Source: Calditrichia bacterium
Lineage (GTDB): Bacteria > Calditrichota > Calditrichia > Calditrichales > J004
Direction of reading: 5' to 3'
Assembly (NCBI GenBank): GCA_020635035.1
Contig: JACKAO010000003.1
Coordinates: forward strand, 434,001-498,000
DNA: 64,000 bases
The notes under the pieces were generated by a model. The model did no database searches. It saw only the letters and a list, made by a program, of their open reading frames with translations, and was not told the origin of the DNA. The position numbers and the translations under genes are program-made. This document shows, piece after piece, positions 61,684-64,000 of this stretch (positions are counted from its first letter, which is position 1; each line of letters starts with the position of its first letter).

Positions 61684-62079
61684 ATGATTTATCTGAATAA
61701 GAAAAAATATATCATCATTTTCAGCATAATGCTTTTATCCGTTTCGGCTTTTGCGCAAACGGTATCCTTCAGCAGCCTGCAATGTGAAGAAACACAATGC
61801 TGCTCGATGAAGGAAATGGCCTGTTGTAAAAAAGAAATGCCTGCTGAGAAAAAATGTGGCTGCCCTGAGATGGACCAGATGCAGAACCATAAAACACAAT
61901 CGGATGAAGCCGTTCCGGCAGATAATCCAAATGTTAAGCTTGTTTACTTTATTTCACAGCCCATTTCAGATTTATCTGTTGAAACAGAGCAAATAAATCC
62001 TTCAGAATATTTTAATATAAAAAGATCTGATCTGACAGACACCAAAATATACAAAACGATTCACTCCTTCCTTATTTGA
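61684..62079 (+). CDS. Small secreted Cys/Met-rich protein upstream of a Cus-like operon
   Basis: 131 residues. Signal peptide cleaved near AFAQT (24-25). Cys and Met clusters: LQCEETQCCSMKEMACCKKE, MPAEKKCGCPEMDQMQ. The second half is polar (DNPNVKLVYFISQPISDL). Cys/Met clustering plus position 275 bp before a CusC-like gene suggest a metal (copper/silver) binding periplasmic protein, but no named family is recognised. Start lacks a close ribosome site. Confidence 0.5.
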   Translation: MIYLNKKKYIIIFSIMLLSVSAFAQTVSFSSLQCEETQCCSMKEMACCKKEMPAEKKCGCPEMDQMQNHKTQSDEAVPADNPNVKLVYFISQPISDLSVETEQINPSEYFNIKRSDLTDTKIYKTIHSFLI

Positions 62080-62087
62080 TTTCCTGC

Positions 62088-62110
62088 AAGGGATAACTAC
62101 GCCCTTTTTT
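62088..62110 (+). terminator. Weak terminator-like hairpin after the Cys/Met-rich gene
   Basis: AAGGG / CCCTT stem with 9-base loop followed by TTTT. A second T-rich hairpin (GCTCT / AGAGC) is at 62141-62157. Either may end the transcript or they may be attenuator elements before the TolC gene. Confidence 0.4.
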
Positions 62111-62353
62111 ATCATATTTTAAATTCTATTCATGCTGTAAGCTCTTTTTTTGAGAGCATTGTTTTAAAATTCACGTTATTAAAACGATATAAATTCTTTA
62201 AGAGAGTTAATCAAATAAGAAATACCATTTATCTTTTAAATAGGAACAACTCCTTAATCCCTTTTATTAAGGGAAATAGCGTGAGTCAAAATTCTTCAGA
62301 CTCTTATATCAAACTCAATTATCAAATAATTCTCCTATGATGGAGTTGTAAGA

Positions 62354-63589
62354 ATGAGAAGATTAGTCAGTATAACAGTCCTGCTTTTTATACAAATTGC
62401 TTTCGGGCAGGATGCTCGTCTGCAGCAATTTATTGACGACGCATTAACGGCAAACCGGCAGCTTGAAGCCGCCAAACAGAATGCCAGGGCTCAAACATTT
62501 CTCCCGGACAGGGAAAGCGCATTACCGGACCCGGTTTTAGGCTACACCCAATGGATTCAGCCGGTGGAAACACGCGTGGGGCCGCAATTTAATGTCATCA
62601 GCCTGTCGCAAAAAATACCTTTTCCCGGAAAGCTGGGTACAAAAGAAGAAATATTTAAAACAGCGGCCGAAGAAGCAGACCTGCAGTATCAAAGCAAGCG
62701 TCTTGACCTGGTTCTGAATATTAAAAACAGCTGGTATGATTTATACCTGGTCGATAAATCGCTGGAGATATATCATGAATATTATGATCTGCTAAAAGAT
62801 TTTGTTGATGCAGCGGCCGTTAAATATGCCACGGGTGAAGGTATCCAGGCCGCGGTACTGAAAGCCCAGGTTGAGCACGCCTCCATCCAGGCGCGCATAA
62901 AAGAATTAAACCGTCGCCGTTCCAACCTGCAGTCGGCATTAAACCGACTGAGAAATGAGCAGGGTAATATTGCCCCGCTAACTGCCATAGATTCAAGTGG
63001 ATTTGCTGTGAACCTTCAGGATGCACAAGCGCAGGCTTTGGCGGATCGTCCGGAAGTTGCTGCTATCCAATCGCGTAAACAAAGAATTGGCTTGGAAAAT
63101 GAACTGGCCGGAAAAAATTACTGGCCGGATTTTACTTTGCAGGCCACCTACATCAGCGTTGAAGATAAAAATTCAATGGCTGCAGATGCCGGCAAGGATG
63201 CCTGGTCCTTAATGGTTGGATTAAATATTCCCTTATGGCAGGCGCCGCGTAATGCCGAACAAGAGCGAACTATTGCCGCGCAAAATGCAGAAGAAGCTCG
63301 TTTGCAGGATCTGAAGATTCAAATACAGGAAAACATCAATGATCTTATATTTCGCCAGAAGTCAACACACGAGACAATCGAGCTGTATAAAAACGAACTG
63401 CTGCCCCAGGCGGAAAACAGTTTAGCCTCTGCTTTAGCGGCCTACCGGGCAGGACGTATCGGGTTCCTGGAATTGCTCGATGCCGAACGCATGCTATTGC
63501 AGCTGCGCCTGAGTTTTATCAATGAGCAGGTGAATTATCAAAAAACAGTTGCCGCGCTTGAACGGGCGGTGGGTAAGAGATATGAGTAA
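62354..63589 (+). CDS. TolC-family outer-membrane factor (CusC-like)
   Basis: 411 residues, signal peptide 1-18 (ITVLLFIQIAFGQ). Two OEP halves: 'LQQFIDDALTANRQLEAAKQ', ALPDPVLGYTQWIQPVE, 'ISLSQKIPFPGKLGTKEEIF' in the first; 'DAQAQALADRPEVAAIQSRK', 'LNIPLWQAPRNAEQERTIAA', 'LPQAENSLASALAAYRAGRI', 'GFLELLDAERMLLQL' in the second. Adjacent CusB-like adaptor with a heavy-metal domain points to metal efflux. Strong GGAG. Separated from the adaptor by a repeat-like 92-bp region. Confidence 0.88.
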   Translation: MRRLVSITVLLFIQIAFGQDARLQQFIDDALTANRQLEAAKQNARAQTFLPDRESALPDPVLGYTQWIQPVETRVGPQFNVISLSQKIPFPGKLGTKEEIFKTAAEEADLQYQSKRLDLVLNIKNSWYDLYLVDKSLEIYHEYYDLLKDFVDAAAVKYATGEGIQAAVLKAQVEHASIQARIKELNRRRSNLQSALNRLRNEQGNIAPLTAIDSSGFAVNLQDAQAQALADRPEVAAIQSRKQRIGLENELAGKNYWPDFTLQATYISVEDKNSMAADAGKDAWSLMVGLNIPLWQAPRNAEQERTIAAQNAEEARLQDLKIQIQENINDLIFRQKSTHETIELYKNELLPQAENSLASALAAYRAGRIGFLELLDAERMLLQLRLSFINEQVNYQKTVAALERAVGKRYE

Positions 63590-63597
63590 GCGGAACT

Positions 63598-63689
63598 GAG
63601 ATCGCCATGTCGTCCGTCAGCTGACGACTCCTCGCGATGACATATAGTACGTCATAGCGAGTCACGATTCTCCGGGACGTTGCAATCCC
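63598..63689. repeat. Imperfect palindromic repeat (dispersed-repeat-like) between TolC and CusB-like genes
   Basis: The ends GAGATCGCCATGTCGTCC and GGGACGTTGCAATCCC are imperfect reverse complements, and the centre is CTCCTCGCGATGAC - ATATAGTAC - GTCATAGCGAG, so the whole element folds into a long hairpin. The CGTCAT-GCGAG core resembles an interspersed repeat family common in many bacterial genomes. Not coding. Copies elsewhere in the genome are expected but not visible in this window. Confidence 0.6.
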
Positions 63690-63710
63690 TTAAAAAATCG
63701 TAATATCAAA

Positions 63711-63730
63711 TTCCCCTCCCAAGAGGGGAA
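63711..63730. repeat. Perfect short hairpin just before the CusB-like ribosome site
   Basis: TTCCCCTC / GAGGGGAA, 8-bp perfect stem, 4-base loop (63711-63718, 63723-63730). It ends 14 bases before the ATG and could slow translation initiation or be part of a second dispersed repeat. Confidence 0.4.
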
Positions 63731-63744
63731 CTAAAGGAAAAGTC

Positions 63745-64000
63745 ATGAAAAAGAACATAATTTTAATTTTAGCAGGCGTACTGATCGGTGCCGGTGCATT
63801 TTACATTTTCAGCCCCGACAACAGTTCCGGTACTGCTCAGACAAGTCAATCGGAGCAGCTTTATACCTGCGGTATGCATCCCAGCGTAATACAAAATGAG
63901 CCGGGTAATTGCCCTATCTGTGGTATGAAGTTGACTCCGCTGAAGGATAATAAAAAGCCAACATCCGGAGAGCGGAAAATACTGTACTGGCAGGCGCCTA
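63745..64000 (+). CDS. CusB-like efflux adaptor with heavy-metal-binding domain, truncated by window end
   Basis: 85 codons visible. N-terminal membrane/signal segment (about 4-22, IILILAGVLIGAGAFYIF). Residues 40-65 form a heavy-metal-binding domain with Cys42, Met44, His45 and Cys56, Cys59, Met61 (YTCGMHPSVIQNEPG then NCPICGMK). 'KILYWQAP' matches the start of the adaptor region seen in CusB/CzcB proteins. AAAGGA site precedes the ATG. Product is likely the periplasmic adaptor of a copper/silver RND pump; the pump gene is beyond the window. Confidence 0.85.
   Translation, partial: MKKNIILILAGVLIGAGAFYIFSPDNSSGTAQTSQSEQLYTCGMHPSVIQNEPGNCPICGMKLTPLKDNKKPTSGERKILYWQAP

Noticed and set aside
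1..64000. tRNA, rRNA, CRISPR array, IS element or integrase
   Set aside because: I looked through the intergenic regions and between genes and saw none; no cloverleaf-forming sequence, spaced direct repeat array or transposase motif could be supported.

Overview
The window reads as one contiguous, gene-dense, AT-rich chromosome segment from a Gram-negative, free-living bacterium of the FCB superphylum (Fibrobacterota-Chlorobiota-Bacteroidota and relatives). Calditrichota or a near neighbour is my best guess. The support is a C-terminal secretion/sorting domain with the PNYPNPFNP signature, TonB/outer-membrane beta-barrel proteins with carboxypeptidase-like plug extensions, a DUF5777-YceI-cytochrome cluster, PEGA and DUF4139 proteins, and several TTG/GTG starts. 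This is inference from family content; no rRNA or tRNA gene is present. I see no phage, IS element or CRISPR array.

Layout. 1-7.8 kb: the 3' part of valS, then a co-directional run (DUF4139 protein, PEGA membrane protein, RarA, a small DUF6913-like protein, a secreted EEP nuclease/phosphatase). 7.8-10.7 kb: nickel-pincer cofactor genes larC and, divergently, larE-larB, with no larA in view. 10.7-14.6 kb: an Ig-repeat lipoprotein and an AtuA / AtuA-like / xthA operon. 14.8-17.9 kb: a secreted coiled-coil protein and a large secreted alpha/beta hydrolase with a sorting domain. 18-27 kb: GH30 glycosidase, an unknown protein with an apparent 3' frameshift, mgsA, a beta-barrel protein behind a sigma-54-type promoter, NfeD, a SWIM-SNF2 ATPase and a YciB-NUDIX fusion. 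27.4-33.2 kb: a complete RND efflux operon (TolC, adaptor, HAE1 pump) behind a perfect palindrome. 33.4-37.5 kb: an SdiA-regulated-like lipoprotein, GT39 and GtrA membrane proteins, and three small helical proteins.

37.5-49.5 kb is an envelope-stress region. A TonB-dependent receptor and one two-component system lie on the minus strand. A second two-component system, a P3A-type H+-ATPase, a HEAT protein and a DegP/HtrA protease lie on the plus strand. The promoters of the plus-strand regulator, the ATPase operon and degP share the same 11-bp-spaced CTTCAT direct repeat at the same distance from the -10 element. I infer an autoregulated, Cpx-like regulon; two of its transcripts begin with unannotated 32- and 36-codon ORFs.

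49.5-55.6 kb is the most unusual locus. It encodes a 1695-residue SLC12-type cation-chloride cotransporter fused to a long coiled-coil region, a P-loop ATPase and a winged-helix-like tail, translationally coupled to an MscS-type channel and followed by a stand-alone Lrp/AsnC ligand-binding (RAM) domain. 55.8-64 kb holds a CPXCG zinc-ribbon protein, a DMT exporter, a PP2C/SpoIIE-type phosphatase, an enoyl-CoA hydratase paralogue, the cytochrome-YceI-DUF5777 operon, and the start of a Cus-like copper efflux operon (Cys/Met-rich secreted protein, TolC, CusB-like adaptor cut by the window end).
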